Part shown: piece by piece, positions 62,577-64,000 of the stretch | Position numbering within the stretch: the first letter of the stretch is position 1 | Layout of the letters: every line of letters starts with the position of its first letter | Origin: Cladorhizidae sp. MBARI D1340-BT2 | Taxonomy: Eukaryota; Porifera; Demospongiae; Poecilosclerida; Cladorhizidae | DNA length: 64,000 nucleotides | Assembly: GCA_028752905.1 (NCBI GenBank) | Contig: JAQNBH010000010.1 | Coordinates: 25,710,242-25,774,241 of the forward strand | Reading direction: 5' to 3' | Notes under the pieces: model-generated | What the model saw: only the letters and a program-made list of their open reading frames with translations | The model's database searches: none | What the model was told of the DNA's origin: nothing | Made by a program: the position numbers and the translations under genes

Positions 62577-64000
62577 ATTATAGGTTGCACTGGAGTATAG
62601 GCTGCACTGGAGTATAGGCTGAACTGGAGTATAGGTTGCACTGGAGTATAGGCTGCACTGCAGTATAGGTGGCACTGGAGTATAGGTTGCACTGGAGTAT
62701 AGGTTACACTGCATGTATAGGCTGCACTGGAGTATAGGCTGCACTGGAGTATAGGTTGCACTGGAGTATAGGCTGCACTGGAGTATAGGTTGTACTGGAG
62801 TATAGGCTGCACTGCAGTATAGGTTGCACTGGATTATAGGTTACACTGGAGTATAGGCCGCACTGGAGTATAGGTTGTATTAGAGTATAGGTTGCACTGG
62901 AGTATAGGCTGCACTGGAGTGTAGGTTGCACTGGAGTATAGGCTGCACTGGAGTATAGGTTGCACTGGAGTATAGGCTGCACTGGAGTATAGGTTGCACT
63001 GGAGTATAGGTTGCACTGGAGTATAGGTTGCACTGCAGTATAGGTTGCACTGGAGTATAGATTGCACTGGAGTATAGATTGCACTGGAGTATAGGTTGCA
63101 CTGGAGTATAGGTTGCACTGGAGTATAGGTTGCACTGGAGTATAGGTTGCACTGGAGTATAGGTTGCACTGGAGTATAGGCTGCACTGGAGTATAGACTG
63201 CACTGGAGTATAGGCTGCACTGGAGTATAGGCTGCACTGGAGTATAGATTACACTGGAGTATAGGTTGCACTGGAGTATAGGCTGCACTGGAGTATAGGC
63301 TGAACTGGAGTATAGGTTGCACTGGAGTATAGGCTGCACTGCAGTATAGGTGGCACTGGAGTATAGGTTGCACTGGAGTATAGGTTGCACTGCATGTATA
63401 GGCTGCACTGGAGTATAGGCTGCACTGGAGTATAGGTTGCACTGGAATATAGGTTGCACTGGAGTATAGGCTGCACTGGATTATAGGTTGCACTGGAGTA
63501 TAGGCTGCACTGTAGTATAGGCTGCACTGGAGTATAGGCTGCACTGGAGTATAGGTTGCACTGGAGTATAGGCTGCACTGGAGTATAGGTTGCACTGGAG
63601 TATAGGCTGCACTAGAGTATAGGCTGCACTGGAGTATAGGTTGCACTGGAGTATAGGCTGCACTGGAGTATAGGTTGTACTGGAGTATAGGCTGCATTGC
63701 AGTATAGGTTGCACTGGAGTATAGGTTACACTGGAGTATAGGCTGCACTGGAGTATAGGTTGTACTAGAGTATAGGTTGCACTGGAATATAGGTTGCACT
63801 GGAGTATAGGTTGCACTGGAGTATAGGTTGCACTGGAGTATAGGCTGCACTGGAGTATAGGTTGCACTGGAGTATAGGTTGCACTGGAGTATAGTTTGCA
63901 CTGGAGTATAGGTTGCACTTGAGTATAGGCTGCACTGGAGTATAGGCTGCACTGGAGTATAGGTTGCACTTGAGTATAGTTTGCACTGGAGTATAGGTTG

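Larger units (their letters stand above)
1..64000. repeat. 17-bp satellite array filling the window
   Basis: Plus-strand monomer TTGCACTGGAGTATAGG repeats head to tail with no orientation switch and no interruption by other sequence. The unit is about 47% GC (6 G, 2 C, 4 A, 5 T) and its consensus has no CpG. Most monomers differ from consensus by zero to two substitutions; the commonest is T to C giving GGCTGC instead of GGTTGC. Length variants are 10 bp (truncated), 14 bp, and 18 bp (GCACTGCATGTATAGG). Both window edges are within the repeat, so the array is longer than 64 kb. Array size and layered higher-order copies fit eukaryotic satellite DNA; a centromeric, pericentromeric, subtelomeric or sex-chromosome location cannot be told from sequence alone. 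I do not recognise the monomer from a named satellite family. Confidence 0.98.

Noticed and set aside
1..64000. CRISPR array
   Set aside because: Units are contiguous 17-mers with no unique spacers between repeats and no adjacent cas-like genes.
1..64000. Telomeric or simple-sequence DNA
   Set aside because: No TTAGGG-type or related telomere motif; the unit is 17 bp and organised in multi-kilobase HORs.
1..64000. CENP-B box or other known centromere motif
   Set aside because: The monomer has no CpG, so it cannot contain the two CpGs of the CENP-B box, and none of the variants I saw restores that motif.
1..64000. TATA-like GTATAG elements as promoters
   Set aside because: The motif is in nearly every monomer, thousands of times, so it has no positional information.

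Overview
The whole 64 kb window is one uninterrupted tandem array. A 17-bp monomer with plus-strand consensus TTGCACTGGAGTATAGG repeats from the first base to the last, roughly 3,760 times (64,000/17). I find no unique sequence, gene, RNA gene, transposon, CRISPR array or non-satellite spacer. Both window ends lie inside the array, so the true array is longer. An array this size and this purely short-period points to satellite heterochromatin of a eukaryotic chromosome rather than bacterial, phage or organellar DNA. I do not recognise the monomer, so I cannot name the species.

Long open frames on the minus strand are an artefact. The reverse complement of the monomer has no stop codon in any register, and 17 bp is not a multiple of 3. 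All three minus frames therefore read the same 17-residue series until a variant monomer introduces a stop. I call no coding sequence.

The information in the array lies in variant monomers, which build a nested higher-order repeat (HOR). The main variable site is T/C in the second T of GGTTGC. Rarer markers are a 10-bp truncated monomer, a form of it carrying the palindrome CTACAGTGTAG, a GATTACACTGGATTATAGG junction, an 18-bp GCACTGCATGTATAGG form, GAGAATAGG, CACTTGAG, and a CpG-bearing TATACGTTGC.

Layout. (1) 1-1,177: mostly simple T/C monomers. (2) 1,178-2,488: a marker-rich block with near-copies at 46,834-48,144 and about 57,840-58,870. (3) 2,489-12,446: a mixed domain with internal 2.0-2.5 kb duplications. 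(4) 12,447-46,497: a highly homogenised core. Palindrome positions there show a cassette with internal spacings 794-1,237-828 bp, present five times, a shorter 1,193-828 version present twice, and stretches of a 409-bp HOR between them. Within the core, 10,780 bp is duplicated head to tail (about 15,802-26,581 and 26,582-37,361), and offsets of 6,566, 8,689 and 3,977 bp record further copying. (5) 48,365-56,900: an indel-rich domain with 14-bp and other odd-length monomers, itself duplicated at 3.76 and 4.25 kb. (6) 56,900-64,000: a mixed domain with duplications at 2.5, 3.1-3.2 and 5.5-5.7 kb.

No gene-based system is present. The points of interest are the satellite's layered architecture, the apparent recency of its copies, and a palindrome-bearing monomer that looks like a templated mutation fixed by array amplification. 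All coordinates were read by eye; block edges are usually good to within a few monomers.
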